A stretch of DNA of 64,000 nt from Mycobacterium pinniadriaticum (GCF_026242045.1 NZ_JAPJDO010000021.1:48088-112087), one strand, 5' to 3'. Positions 15,412 through 24,898 are shown, numbered from the stretch's first letter. The notes: a model not told the origin generated them from the letters alone. Numbers and translations: made by a program.

Positions 15412-16602
15412 ATGGCGAACAGAGTGTTCGTAGTCGGTGTGGGGATGACGAAGTTTGAAAAGCCTGGCCGGCGGGAGGGATGGGACTACCCCGACATGGC
15501 CCGCGAGTCCGGGACCAAGGCACTCGAGGACGCGGGGATCGATTACGACCTGATCGATCAAGCCTTCGTGGGATACGTCTACGGCGAATCGACCTCCGGA
15601 CAGCGCGCGCTGTACGAGTTGGGCATGACCGGCATTCCGGTGGTCAATGTCAACAACAACTGCTCGACCGGCTCGACGGCCTTGTACCTTGCCGCGCAGG
15701 CGATTCGCGGGGGACTGGCCGAGTGCGCCCTGGCGCTCGGCTTCGAGAAGATGCAGCCGGGGTCACTGGGTTCGACGTTCAACGACCGGGCCCAGCCGAT
15801 GGAGAATCACTTCCTGGCACTGGCCGAGATATCGGAGGTCCTCTTTCCGCCCGCACCCTGGATGTTCGGGGCGGCGGGACGTGAGCATATGAAGGAATAT
15901 GGTTCTACCGCTGAACATTTCGCGAAGATCGGCTACAAGAACCACCGGCATTCGGTCAACAATCCGTACGCGCAGTTCCAGGAGGAGTACAGCCTCGACG
16001 ACATCCTCGCAGCGCCGATGATCTATGACCCACTGACCAAATTGCAGTGCTCGCCGACCTCGGACGGGTCCGGCGCGGCGATTCTGGCATCGGAAGCATT
16101 CGTCGAACAACACGATCTCGCCGGGCAGGCCATCGAGATCGTCGGCCAGTCGATGACGACCGACTTCACCAATAGTTTCGACGGGACCTGCAAGGCGCTG
16201 ATCGGCTATCACATGAATGTCGAAGCGGCACGGCGGGTTTACGACCAGTCGGGCCTCGGTCCGGAGGACTTCCAGGTCATCGAGCTGCACGACTGTTTCA
16301 GCGCCAACGAACTGTTGCTCTACGAGGCGCTGGGGCTCTGCGCCGAAGGGGAGGCGCCCAAGCTGATCGACGCCGGTGACACCACGTACGGCGGGCGGTG
16401 GGTGGTCAACCCGTCCGGCGGGCTGATCTCCAAAGGCCATCCGCTCGGGGCCACCGGACTGGCGCAATGCGCCGAGCTCACCTGGCAATTGCGTGGCACC
16501 GCCGACAAACGGCAGGTCACGAATGTCACTGCCGCACTGCAACACAACATCGGACTCGGCGGGGCAGCCGTCGTGACCGCCTACCAGCGCGCCGAGCGCT
16601 GA
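15412..16602 (+). CDS. SCPx-type thiolase / lipid-transfer protein
   Basis: The 396-residue protein is a thiolase-superfamily enzyme of the SCP2/Ltp type. Likely active-site residues are Cys84 in NVNNNCSTGS, the His-Asp-Cys triplet in IELHDCFSANELL and the His in GGLISKGHPLGATG. Ltp-type enzymes perform thiolytic or retro-aldol cleavage of side-chain acyl-CoAs, often with a DUF35 partner; none is seen here. ATG 15412 follows a strong GGAGAAGGAG site, though ATG 15391 is also in frame. It heads a nine-gene operon reading to 24.8k and probably performs the final carbon-carbon cleavage. Confidence 0.9.
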   Translation: MANRVFVVGVGMTKFEKPGRREGWDYPDMARESGTKALEDAGIDYDLIDQAFVGYVYGESTSGQRALYELGMTGIPVVNVNNNCSTGSTALYLAAQAIRGGLAECALALGFEKMQPGSLGSTFNDRAQPMENHFLALAEISEVLFPPAPWMFGAAGREHMKEYGSTAEHFAKIGYKNHRHSVNNPYAQFQEEYSLDDILAAPMIYDPLTKLQCSPTSDGSGAAILASEAFVEQHDLAGQAIEIVGQSMTTDFTNSFDGTCKALIGYHMNVEAARRVYDQSGLGPEDFQVIELHDCFSANELLLYEALGLCAEGEAPKLIDAGDTTYGGRWVVNPSGGLISKGHPLGATGLAQCAELTWQLRGTADKRQVTNVTAALQHNIGLGGAAVVTAYQRAER

Positions 16603-16628
16603 TCCAACAGACGAAGGGAAGTATCACC

Positions 16629-17069
16629 GTGGGACACATCGAAGCGACGCGCGACCTGGCCGCCAGCCCGGAAGCCTTGTGGGCCATCATCTCCGATCCC
16701 AACACCTGGGACCAGTGGTTCACCGTGCACGACAAGTGGCTCGACGAACCGCCGGCCGAATTGACGCCCGGCGTTCGCCTGACCGCCAAGATCGTCATGC
16801 TCAACATGGCCAACAAGATCGAATGGCAGGTGAAGTCCGTCGACGCACCCACGAGCCTGGCACTCGGCGGTACCGGGATGGCGGGCGTGAAGGCTGATTT
16901 CGCGTTCACCATCGAACAGGTGGGAACGGGCTCGCGATTCACCGTGGCCGGGGACTTCGAAGGCGCGCTGGTGAAGGGTGCGCTGGCCAAGGCCGTGGAG
17001 AAGGATGGCGCCAAGCAGCTGGACAAGACTCTGGCCAAGCTCGACGAGTTGGCATCGGCAGCCGTCTGA
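16629..17069 (+). CDS. SRPBCC-family (polyketide cyclase/START-like) protein
   Basis: The 146-residue protein is a single SRPBCC hydrophobic-ligand-binding domain (HIEATRDLAASPEALWAIIS, then W-rich strand, C-terminal helix GALVKGALAKAVEKDGAKQL). It begins at GTG 16629 with a GAAGGGAAG ribosome site and sits 26 bases after the thiolase gene, two bases before the MaoC gene. In this context it may bind or carry the hydrophobic substrate or an intermediate; no enzymatic residues are obvious. A longer in-frame extension into the thiolase gene is unlikely because it overlaps coding sequence. Confidence 0.85.
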   Translation: MGHIEATRDLAASPEALWAIISDPNTWDQWFTVHDKWLDEPPAELTPGVRLTAKIVMLNMANKIEWQVKSVDAPTSLALGGTGMAGVKADFAFTIEQVGTGSRFTVAGDFEGALVKGALAKAVEKDGAKQLDKTLAKLDELASAAV

Positions 17070-17070
17070 C

Positions 17071-17937
17071 ATGACCGAGACGCTGGAATTCGACGACTCC
17101 GGGCTGGACACCTGGACCGAGGATGACCACTTCGAGGTGACCCGGGAGCGCATCGCCGAATACGCCGCGGCCACCAACGATCCGATTGCCGCGCACCGAA
17201 CGGGCGACATCGCCCCGCCGGTCTTCGCGATCGTCCCGGTATTCGAGTCGATGATGATGCCTACGGTCGACGTGCTGCCCGTCGAACTCGTACCGCGAGT
17301 GGTGCACGGTGAGCAGGACTTCTTCTTCCACCGGCCCATCCGCCCGGGCGACAGGCTGGTCTCCCGCGGCAAGATGATCGGTTACGAGGGGCTTGAAAAC
17401 GGCACCCGTGCAGCCATTCTCGTCGAATGCCGGACTGAGGGCGGCGAACTGGTCAACGAGCAGTACGTGACCTGCTTCGTCCGTGGCTTCAACGCCGGCA
17501 AGAAGATCGGAGAACTGACGCCGTCGCACAAGTTCGACGAAGCATTGCGGGTGAACGCCCCCATCGCAAAGGTGACCCAGCACGTCGATCTCGACCAGAC
17601 GTTCCGGTACTCACCTGCCTCCGGTGACCCGATGCCGATCCACCTCGACGAGGAGGTCGCCAGGGACGCCGGACTGCCGGGCATCATCGCGCACGGGCTG
17701 TGCACCATGGCGTTCACCTCGTGGGCCGTGCTCACCGAAGTCGCCGGTTCCGACGTCACCAGGCTGCGCCGGCTGGCGGTGCGCTTCTCCAAGATGGTGC
17801 TTCCCGGCGACAACCTGGAAACCCAGATCTGGAAGCAGTCCAGCGGCGGCGGTGTCACCACCTACGCCTTCGAGACCAGCCGGGCCGATGCCGGTGAAAT
17901 GGCGATCACCGACGGCCTCGCCGTGATCGCCGACTAG
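17071..17937 (+). CDS. MaoC-like double-hotdog enoyl-CoA hydratase
   Basis: The 288-residue protein contains two hotdog domains. The second has the MaoC/hydratase-2 motif FRYSPASGDPMPIHLDEEVA (Asp and His catalytic) followed by LPGIIAHGLCTMAF; the first (about 20-145) looks degenerate, as is normal in this two-domain class. It would hydrate a 2-enoyl-CoA to the (R)-3-hydroxyacyl-CoA. ATG 17071 is one base after the upstream stop. The next gene, an SDR like the dehydrogenase domain of multifunctional enzyme type 2, would oxidise the hydroxyl. Confidence 0.9.
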   Translation: MTETLEFDDSGLDTWTEDDHFEVTRERIAEYAAATNDPIAAHRTGDIAPPVFAIVPVFESMMMPTVDVLPVELVPRVVHGEQDFFFHRPIRPGDRLVSRGKMIGYEGLENGTRAAILVECRTEGGELVNEQYVTCFVRGFNAGKKIGELTPSHKFDEALRVNAPIAKVTQHVDLDQTFRYSPASGDPMPIHLDEEVARDAGLPGIIAHGLCTMAFTSWAVLTEVAGSDVTRLRRLAVRFSKMVLPGDNLETQIWKQSSGGGVTTYAFETSRADAGEMAITDGLAVIAD

Positions 17938-17965
17938 ACCTGAAACAACCTACAGGAGTAGACAA

Positions 17966-18838
17966 ATGGGAATTCTTGATGGACGGGTTGCCGTCATCAC
18001 CGGCGCCGGCCGCGGCATCGGCCGTGAGCACGCGCTGCTGTTCGCCAACCAGGGTGCGGCGGTCGTCGTCAACGACCTGGGCGGCAGCAACACCGGCGAA
18101 GGTGCCGACTCCGGGCCGGCCCACGAGGTGGTCGCCGAGATCACCGCAGCCGGTGGCCGCGCGGTCGCCAACGGTGACAACATCTCGAGCTGGGACGGGG
18201 CCAAGAACCTCGTGCAACAGGCGATCGACGAGTTCGGCCGCCTCGATGTGCTGGTCAACAACGCCGGCATCCTGCGTGATGCGTTCATCGCCGGGATGGA
18301 CGAGTCCCAGTGGGACGCCGTGGTCACGGTTCACCTCAAGGGCCACTTCGCGATGCTGCATCACGCGTCGGAGTACTGGAAGGCTCAGTCCAAGGACGGC
18401 GATCAACCGGTGGCCGCGGTGATCAACACGGCGTCGGGTTCCGGGCTCACCATCCCGAACGCCGGACAGGCGAACTACGGTGCGGCCAAGGCCGGCATCG
18501 CCGCGCTGACCCTGATCGCGGCCGAGGAACTGGAGCGGTACGGGGTGCGGGTGAACGCCATCGCGCCCATTGCCCGTACCCGGTTGACGCTGGCGACCCC
18601 CGGCATGGGTGCGCTGATGGCCGAACCGGACGACGGTGGTCTCGATCTGTTTTCGCCGGCCAATATCTCACCGCTGGTGGCCTACCTGGCCAGCGAGAAG
18701 TGCTCGGTCACCGGACAGGTGTACGCGGTTCAAGGCGGTGCCATCTCCCAATTGAGGGGGTGGCACGACGTGGAGACCATCGAGACGGACAAGGTGTGGG
18801 AGATCGACGACATCGCCGCACGCCTGCCGGGAGCCTGA
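17966..18838 (+). CDS. SDR dehydrogenase, MFE-2-like (3-hydroxyacyl-CoA)
   Basis: The 290-residue classical short-chain dehydrogenase has the nucleotide motif TGAGRGIG (about 13-20), NNAG (about 90-93), a Ser in INTASGSG and the catalytic YGAAK (Tyr-x-x-x-Lys). The insertion NDLGGSNTGEG after the second strand is typical of the (3R)-hydroxyacyl-CoA dehydrogenase domain of type-2 multifunctional enzymes, fitting its place after a MaoC hydratase. ATG 17966 follows AGGAG. It lies two bases before the acyl-CoA dehydrogenase gene, so it is part of the same transcript. Confidence 0.9.
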   Translation: MGILDGRVAVITGAGRGIGREHALLFANQGAAVVVNDLGGSNTGEGADSGPAHEVVAEITAAGGRAVANGDNISSWDGAKNLVQQAIDEFGRLDVLVNNAGILRDAFIAGMDESQWDAVVTVHLKGHFAMLHHASEYWKAQSKDGDQPVAAVINTASGSGLTIPNAGQANYGAAKAGIAALTLIAAEELERYGVRVNAIAPIARTRLTLATPGMGALMAEPDDGGLDLFSPANISPLVAYLASEKCSVTGQVYAVQGGAISQLRGWHDVETIETDKVWEIDDIAARLPGA

Positions 18839-18840
18839 CC

Positions 18841-20100
18841 ATGATCGAGTGGTCGGACACCGACATCATCATGCGCGACACCGTGCGGGAGTTCATCGCC
18901 AAGGAAATCCGCCCGCACATCGAGGAACTCGAGAGCGGATCCCGCTCGCCCTACCCGATCGCGCGAAAGCTGTTCAGTGAGTTCGGCCTCGACGTTATGG
19001 CCGCGGAGGCAGTGAAGACCATGCTCGACCGGGAGCGGGCCAGGGCCGAATCCGGGGACAGCGCCCAGGCCACCACGCGAACCGGCGGTGGGCTGGGCGA
19101 GCTGGGGGCCCAGGCCTCGATGGCCGCGGTGCTGGTCACCGAACTCGCCTCGGTCAGCATCGGCTTGCTGTCGACGATCGGGGTCAGCCTCGGCCTGGGC
19201 GCCTCGACCATCATGACCCGCGGCACGCTGGTCCAGAAGGAACGCTGGCTGCCCGAACTGATGACGCTGGAGAAGATCGCGGCATGGGCGATCACCGAAC
19301 CCGATGCCGGATCCGATGCCTTTGGTGGCATGAAAACCTATGTCCGGCACGATGGTTCGGACTACATCCTCAACGGCCAGAAGACGTTCATCACGAACGG
19401 CCCCGATGCCGATGTCATCGTGGTGTACGCGAAGCTGGACGAGGGACCCGAGTCCGGCGTCGACAAGCGCAACCGGCCCGTGCTGACCTTCGTCCTCGAC
19501 GCCGGGATGCCCGGGCTCACCCAGGGCAAACCGTTCAAGAAGATGGGCATGATGTCCTCGCCGACCGGGGAGTTGTTCTTCGACAACGTCCGCCTCGGCC
19601 CCGACCGGCTACTCGGCGAGACCGAACAGCACGGCGGGGGTGACGGACGCGACAGTGCCAGGGCGAACTTCGCCGGAGAGCGGATCGGGATCGCGTTGAT
19701 GTCGCTGGGCATCATCAACGAATGTCACCGGCTGTGTGTCGACTACGCCCGGACACGCACCCTCTGGGGCAAGAACATCGGCCAGTTCCAGTTGATCCAA
19801 TTGAAGTTGGCCCAGATGGAGGTCGCCCGGATCAACGTGCAGAACATGGTGTTCCAGACACTCGAGTCCGTTGGCCGGGGGCGGTTGCCGTCCTTGGCCG
19901 AGGCGTCGGCGATCAAGCTCTACTCCTCGCAGGCCGCCACCGAGGTCGCCATGGAGGCGGTGCAGCTCTTCGGCGGCAACGGATACATGGCGGAGTATCA
20001 CGTGGAACGGTTGGCCCGCGATGCCAAGTCGTTGATGATCTACGCGGGTAGCAACGAGGTCCAGGTCACCCACATCGCCAAGGGACTGCTCTCGGCATGA
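18841..20100 (+). CDS. Acyl-CoA dehydrogenase
   Basis: The 419-residue flavoprotein has the acyl-CoA dehydrogenase motifs WAITEPDAGSDAFG and ILNGQKTFITNG (middle beta domain), TLWGKNIGQFQ (helical domain) and a C-terminal EYHVERLARDAKSLMIYAGSNEVQ carrying the catalytic Glu region. It would introduce the 2,3-double bond into the acyl-CoA made by the ligase encoded downstream. Residues 70-92 hold a Gly/Ala-rich insertion (SGDSAQATTRTGGGLGE), longer than usual. ATG 18841 starts two bases after the SDR stop; its stop overlaps the hydrolase start (ATGA). Confidence 0.92.
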   Translation: MIEWSDTDIIMRDTVREFIAKEIRPHIEELESGSRSPYPIARKLFSEFGLDVMAAEAVKTMLDRERARAESGDSAQATTRTGGGLGELGAQASMAAVLVTELASVSIGLLSTIGVSLGLGASTIMTRGTLVQKERWLPELMTLEKIAAWAITEPDAGSDAFGGMKTYVRHDGSDYILNGQKTFITNGPDADVIVVYAKLDEGPESGVDKRNRPVLTFVLDAGMPGLTQGKPFKKMGMMSSPTGELFFDNVRLGPDRLLGETEQHGGGDGRDSARANFAGERIGIALMSLGIINECHRLCVDYARTRTLWGKNIGQFQLIQLKLAQMEVARINVQNMVFQTLESVGRGRLPSLAEASAIKLYSSQAATEVAMEAVQLFGGNGYMAEYHVERLARDAKSLMIYAGSNEVQVTHIAKGLLSA

Positions 20101-20921
20101 TCAGCATCGACACGGGCTGCCACAACGGTGTGCGGACCCGGGTTCTGTCGGTGGACGGCGCCGGACCGCCCATCGTCCTGCTGCATGGCTACGCCGACTC
20201 CGCCGACACGTGGCGGGCCGTGCTCGATCAGCTCGAGGCCGCCGGCCGGCGCGCCGTCGCGGTCGACCTACCCGGGTTCGGGTGGGCGGACCGCAGGCGG
20301 CCCGGCCCGCTGCTTCCGCAGTTCGACGCCTTCGTCGATGCACTGCTCGCGGACTGCGGACCCGCGGTGCTGGTGGGGAACTCGCTGGGCGCGGCGACCG
20401 CGGTCCGGGCTGCAGCCCGCAATCCCGAGGTGGTGCAGGCGGTTCTGGCGCTCAACGATCCGCTCAACGCCCGCCATCTGCCGGCGCGGCTGGCCCGCGG
20501 CAGACGGCTGCCCGCCCAGCTCTGGGACACCGCGGCGATGCTACCGATCCCCCCGGGAGTACTCCGGTGGGCCACCGACAAAGCCGTCCGGCACGTTCTC
20601 TACGGTCCCGGCGCGGTTGCCGACCCGGCGGTGGTGGCGCGCTGGCGGCGCACCGTCGGGGGACCCGCGGCGCTGGCCACGCTGGGCCGCTACGCATTCG
20701 AGTACGCCCACGAGACCGCGGACGGACATCGCGGCCTGCGCATCACTTGCCCGGCCGTCGTCGCGCACGGGGCCAAGGACCGCATCATTCCCGTCCAGGC
20801 CAGCCGAGCCCTGCACCAGCAGATCCCCGGCAGCTCCTTTGTGGTGTTACCGCGATCCGGCCATTGCCCCCAGCTGGACAACCCACGCGAGGTCGTCCGG
20901 CTGATCATGAGGCTGCCGTGA
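20097..20921 (+). CDS. Alpha/beta hydrolase
   Basis: The 274-residue alpha/beta-hydrolase has the oxyanion motif HGYADS (about 30-35), nucleophile elbow VGNSLG with Ser96, a likely acid Asp in HGAKDRIIP and His in SGHCPQLDNP. In an operon with ligase, aldehyde dehydrogenase and beta-oxidation enzymes it may cleave an ester or a ring-opened diketone; the substrate is not evident. ATG 20097 overlaps the upstream stop by 4 bases, and its own stop overlaps the ligase GTG by 4 bases. Confidence 0.9.
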   Translation: MISIDTGCHNGVRTRVLSVDGAGPPIVLLHGYADSADTWRAVLDQLEAAGRRAVAVDLPGFGWADRRRPGPLLPQFDAFVDALLADCGPAVLVGNSLGAATAVRAAARNPEVVQAVLALNDPLNARHLPARLARGRRLPAQLWDTAAMLPIPPGVLRWATDKAVRHVLYGPGAVADPAVVARWRRTVGGPAALATLGRYAFEYAHETADGHRGLRITCPAVVAHGAKDRIIPVQASRALHQQIPGSSFVVLPRSGHCPQLDNPREVVRLIMRLP

Positions 20922-22528
20922 CCACGCGACCGGTGAATCTGCTGCGTGCCGTTACGGTGCTACAACGGCGGGGAATGATCAACCTCGCCGATCCGGCCGG
21001 ACTGCTGAGAGCCGCACACGCCCTGCGCCGCTACGGGTCATTCGGCGGCCTGGTCACCTACACCGCGTCGCGCTACGAAGACCTGCCCGCAGTGACCGAC
21101 GAGCAGGGCACGCTGACATTCCGCGAACTCGACCAGGTGTCCAACGCCGTCGCGCGGGTGTTGATCACCCGTCGGCTCAGCTGCGACTCGGCTGTCGGGC
21201 TACTCAATCGGGGGCATCGGGGCCTGCTGGTCAGCCTGGCTGCCGCCGGAAAAGCCGGAGTGCGAACGGTCTTGCTCAACACCGGTTTCGCGGGGCCCCA
21301 GCTGCACGACGTCTGTGTGCGTGAGCGGATCCGGATCGTTCTCGCCGACCAGGAGTTCGCCGAGCTGTTCCCCGCCCTGCCGGGCGATGTCGACGTGGTG
21401 CTGAACCAGTCCGCCGAGGACGACCACGATCAGCGATTGCTCGACGACATGGCCGCCGGACAATCCGTCGACCCATTGCCGTACCCGAAGCGCCCCGGCG
21501 GACTGGTGCTGCTCACCAGCGGGACAACCGGCACTCCGAAGGGCGCCCCGCGTGACCGGATCAATCCCCTGCAATCCGCCCAACTCTTGGACCGCGTACC
21601 GTGGCCGGCGAACAGCAGCTACGTGGTGGCAGCGCCGCTGTTCCACGCCACCGGATTGGCCACGGCAACAGTCGGATTGGCTCTGGGCAACCGCATCGTC
21701 CTGGCGCGGCGGTTCGATCCGCGGGCCGTACTGAGCGCGGTCGCCCAGCACCGGGCCGGTGCCATCATCCTGGTTCCCACCATGCTCAACAGGATCCTGG
21801 ACCTCGGGTCCGACGTCATCGGCCGATACGACACTTCCTCACTGCGGGTCATTTTCGCCGCCGGATCCGCGCTGTCACCGGAGGTGTGCCGGCGAACGCT
21901 CAACACGTTCGGCGACGTGCTCTACAACCTCTACGGCTCCACCGAGGTCGCCACCGCGGCGGTGGCCACCCCGGAAGAACTGCGGCTTGCGCCGGGTACC
22001 GTCGGCCGACCACCCGTCGGCTGCCGCATCGCCGCGTACGACGAACACGACCAGCCCATCACCCGGCCCGGACGGAGCGGAACACTGTATGTGTCCAGCG
22101 GGCTGAGCTTTTCGGGCTACACCGACGGTGGCCGCAAGCGGGTGCTCGACGGACTGATGTCCAGCGGCGACACCGGCCACTTCGACGAACACGGCCTGTG
22201 GTACGTCGACGGCCGTGACGACGACATGATCGTCTCCGGGGGAGAGAACGTCTACCCGATCGAGGTGGAGAACCTGCTCAGCGAGCATCCGTCGATTCTC
22301 GAGGCGGCCGTGGTCGGAACACCCGACCAGGATTTCGGGCAACGCCTGTGCGCCTTCGTTGTCGTCCGGGGAAGCGCCATCCTGGACGCCGACGGAGTCA
22401 AGGCCTATGTGCGTCAGCGGCTGGCCCGCCACAAGGTGCCGCGAGACATCGTCTTCCTCGACGCGTTGCCGCGCAACGAGACCGGGAAGGTGCTCAAGAA
22501 CAATCTGCTGGCCAGGTCCGCCGAGTGA
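20918..22528 (+). CDS. Acyl-CoA synthetase (AMP-binding, FadD-like)
   Basis: The 536-residue ANL-superfamily ligase has the P-loop LTSGTTGTPKGAP (about 193-205), LYGSTEV (A5), the SGDTGHFDEHGLWYVDGRDDDM hinge segment and the C-terminal lysine motif NETGKVLKNNL. It adenylates a carboxylic acid and forms the CoA thioester. The N-terminal ~70 residues are unusually Arg/Leu-rich, without membrane helices. The GTG start overlaps the hydrolase stop by 4 bases. It likely activates the acid made by the aldehyde dehydrogenase encoded next. Confidence 0.93.
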   Translation: MTTRPVNLLRAVTVLQRRGMINLADPAGLLRAAHALRRYGSFGGLVTYTASRYEDLPAVTDEQGTLTFRELDQVSNAVARVLITRRLSCDSAVGLLNRGHRGLLVSLAAAGKAGVRTVLLNTGFAGPQLHDVCVRERIRIVLADQEFAELFPALPGDVDVVLNQSAEDDHDQRLLDDMAAGQSVDPLPYPKRPGGLVLLTSGTTGTPKGAPRDRINPLQSAQLLDRVPWPANSSYVVAAPLFHATGLATATVGLALGNRIVLARRFDPRAVLSAVAQHRAGAIILVPTMLNRILDLGSDVIGRYDTSSLRVIFAAGSALSPEVCRRTLNTFGDVLYNLYGSTEVATAAVATPEELRLAPGTVGRPPVGCRIAAYDEHDQPITRPGRSGTLYVSSGLSFSGYTDGGRKRVLDGLMSSGDTGHFDEHGLWYVDGRDDDMIVSGGENVYPIEVENLLSEHPSILEAAVVGTPDQDFGQRLCAFVVVRGSAILDADGVKAYVRQRLARHKVPRDIVFLDALPRNETGKVLKNNLLARSAE

Positions 22529-23925
22529 CCCCCGCCGAATCGGTGTCGCGACGTGTCGGCCAGTTGCGGTCCCATCAGCCGGCCTGGGCGGCCCTGCCGG
22601 TGGCCAGCCGGGTGCGGTGGCTGTCGGACTACCGGGACTGGTTGTGGGACAATCAGTCCCGTCTCGAACGGCTGTTGATCGAGGAGACCGGTAAGCCGGC
22701 GACGGAGGCCGGTCTGGAGATCCCCTACGTTGTGCAGGCGATCAACTACCACAGCAGACGGGCGTCGCGGTTGCTCGCCGACCGACGGCCGCGACCGCAC
22801 GGCATGCTGGCGATCACCAAGCGTCAGTTGATTGTTCAGCGCCCCTACCCGGTGGTGGGTGTCATCACGCCATGGAACTTCCCGCTCGGCCTGTCCCTGC
22901 TGGACGCGGTACCTGCGCTGCTCGCCGGATGTGCGGTCGTGGTCAAACCGTCCGAGCTGACGTCGTCAGCAGTGGCGGCAGCGGTCGCAGGCTGGACCGA
23001 AATCGGTGCACCGCAGGTGTTCGGCATGGTTGGTGGCGACGGCGGCGTCGGCGCGGAAGTGGTCGGTGCCGTCGACTTCATCCAGTTCACCGGTTCGGCG
23101 CGCACCGGAAGAGCCGTCGCGCGGGCGGCGGCGGACCGGTTGGTTCCGTGTGCCCTCGAACTCGGCGGCAAGGACGCGATGATCGTGCTCGACGATGCCG
23201 ACATCGAGCGGGCGGCCAACGCTGCGGTATGGGGCGCGATGGCGAACTGCGGACAGATGTGTGTGTCGGTCGAACGGGTGTATGTCGAAGCGCCGGTCTA
23301 CGACCGGTTCCTCGCGGCGGCGGCGGGCAGAGCCGCTGAACTGCGGGCAGGGACCGACATCGGCGGATTCATCAATCCCGCCCAGGGCGACGTCGTGGCC
23401 AGCCACGTCGAGGACGCTCTGGCGCGCGGGGCGAGGGCACTGGTCGGGGGCCGCCGGCCGGGGGACGCCACGGTGCTCGCCGATGTCAACCACGCCATGG
23501 TCTGCATGGCCGAGGAGACGTTCGGTCCGACGTTGCCGGTGATGTGCGTCGCCGACGAGGACGAGGCGATCCACTTGGCCAATGACTCCCGCTACGGGCT
23601 CTCGGCGGTGGTCTTCAGCGGTGACCGCCGGCGCGCCGAACGGTTGGCCCGCCGTCTCGAAGCGGGCACGGTCAACATCAACGACGTGTTCGCCAATCTG
23701 TTCACGTTGGCGCTTCCCCAGTCGGGTTGGAAGGAATCGGGCCTCGGCGCCCGCGGCGGCAGCGATGCGGTACTGAAGTTCTGCCGTTCCCAGGCGATCG
23801 TCTCGGCTCGAGTGATGCCCCGACGCGAACTCACCTGGTACCCCTACACCCCGGTCCGGCGCGCCGTGCTGCACCGGGTCTCTCGACTCCTCGGTGCGCG
23901 CGGCCTTCGGCGCCGTCTCGGCTAG
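22525..23925 (+). CDS. NAD(P)-dependent aldehyde dehydrogenase
   Basis: The 466-residue aldehyde dehydrogenase has the cofactor segment ITPWNFPLGL, catalytic Glu in LELGGKDAM and catalytic Cys in NCGQMCVSVERVYV (two Cys, the second in the usual position), with ETFGPTLPV near the C-terminal third. The C-terminus carries an unusual Arg/Leu-rich tail (VRRAVLHRVSRLLGARGLRRRLG) that may associate with membrane. GTG 22525 overlaps the ligase stop by 4 bases. It should oxidise an aldehyde to the acid used by the ligase. Confidence 0.92.
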   Translation: MTPAESVSRRVGQLRSHQPAWAALPVASRVRWLSDYRDWLWDNQSRLERLLIEETGKPATEAGLEIPYVVQAINYHSRRASRLLADRRPRPHGMLAITKRQLIVQRPYPVVGVITPWNFPLGLSLLDAVPALLAGCAVVVKPSELTSSAVAAAVAGWTEIGAPQVFGMVGGDGGVGAEVVGAVDFIQFTGSARTGRAVARAAADRLVPCALELGGKDAMIVLDDADIERAANAAVWGAMANCGQMCVSVERVYVEAPVYDRFLAAAAGRAAELRAGTDIGGFINPAQGDVVASHVEDALARGARALVGGRRPGDATVLADVNHAMVCMAEETFGPTLPVMCVADEDEAIHLANDSRYGLSAVVFSGDRRRAERLARRLEAGTVNINDVFANLFTLALPQSGWKESGLGARGGSDAVLKFCRSQAIVSARVMPRRELTWYPYTPVRRAVLHRVSRLLGARGLRRRLG

Positions 23926-23942
23926 CAAAAGGAAGAGAACAC

Positions 23943-24776
23943 ATGGCGAAGACGAATCTCACGAGTCGGGTCGTGGCGGTGACCGGCGGCGCCCGGGGGA
24001 TCGGGGCGGCGATCGCGGCGGCCTTCATCGAAGCCGGTGCCAAGGTGGCGATCGGCGATATCGACGTGCACCTGGCCGAAAAGACCGCCGGGGCGCTCGG
24101 CTGCTGGTCGGCGGGGCTGGACGTTGCCGACCGGGCCGGCTTCGCCGAGTTCCTGGACTCGGCGGCCGCGGCCCTCGGTCCGGTCGACGTGCTGATCAAC
24201 AACGCCGGCATCATGCCGGTCACGCCGCTGGTCGACGAGCCGGCCCAGTCTATTCAGCGCCAACTCGCGATCAACGTCACCGGTGTCATCTACGGGACGC
24301 AGCTCGCGATCGAGCGGATGGCCCCGCGAGGCACCGGACACGTGGTCAACATCGCGTCGGCCGCCGGCAGGATGGGCTTCGGCGGGGTGTCGACCTACTC
24401 CGCCACCAAGTTCGCGGTGGCCGGCTTCACCGAGGCCGTCGCGCTCGAGGCCGCGTCCTCGGGGATCGTGTTCACCACGGTGTATCCCGGCATGGTCACC
24501 ACCGAGCTGTCCGCGGGAATCCCCGACCACTGGCTGATGCGGTCCTGCTCACCGGAGGTCGTCGCGGCGGCGGTCATGGACGCGGTCCGCCGGGGTAGGC
24601 GCTCGGTCTACGTACCGCGCCGGTTGGGTCCGGTCGCCGCGGTCTACGGTGCCCTGCCCGTTCGGGCACGTGCCGCGGTGATGGGCCTGCTCGGGGCCGA
24701 CCACCGGATGCTGGACGGTGATGCCGATATCCGGCAGACCTATGAGTCGCGCGTAGGTAAGGCTCACCAGACCTAA
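23943..24776 (+). CDS. SDR family oxidoreductase
   Basis: The 277-residue classical SDR has TGGARGIG (about 15-22), NNAGIMPVTPL, catalytic Ser in NIASAAGRMG and YSATK. It is followed by a C-terminal extension ending in the helical segment SVYVPRRLGPVAAVYGALPVR, seen in mycobacterial SDRs of the Rv1245c/Rv0765c type. It may oxidise an alcohol to the aldehyde for the preceding dehydrogenase. ATG 23943 follows AAAGGAAG. It is the last gene of the operon; a hairpin follows at 24864. A similar SDR, not clustered with these genes, is encoded at 43419-44288. Confidence 0.9.
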   Translation: MAKTNLTSRVVAVTGGARGIGAAIAAAFIEAGAKVAIGDIDVHLAEKTAGALGCWSAGLDVADRAGFAEFLDSAAAALGPVDVLINNAGIMPVTPLVDEPAQSIQRQLAINVTGVIYGTQLAIERMAPRGTGHVVNIASAAGRMGFGGVSTYSATKFAVAGFTEAVALEAASSGIVFTTVYPGMVTTELSAGIPDHWLMRSCSPEVVAAAVMDAVRRGRRSVYVPRRLGPVAAVYGALPVRARAAVMGLLGADHRMLDGDADIRQTYESRVGKAHQT

Positions 24777-24863
24777 CATTTGTGCCGAGATTTCTTGTGA
24801 AGTAGCTCACAGAACGCTCACGGCTCGCTAGATTGAGCAATGCCTACCGGGGTATGGACCCGC

Positions 24864-24898
24864 CGGGGGGCAACGACGGAGGGGATCGCTGCCCCCCG
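24864..24898. terminator. GC-rich hairpin between convergent genes
   Basis: CGGGGGGCA (24864-24872) and TGCCCCCCG (24890-24898) pair perfectly around a 17-base loop. The hairpin lies between the end of the catabolic operon (24776) and the end of the M50 protease gene (24911), so it can act in either direction. No U-tract follows, as is usual in mycobacteria. Confidence 0.6.
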
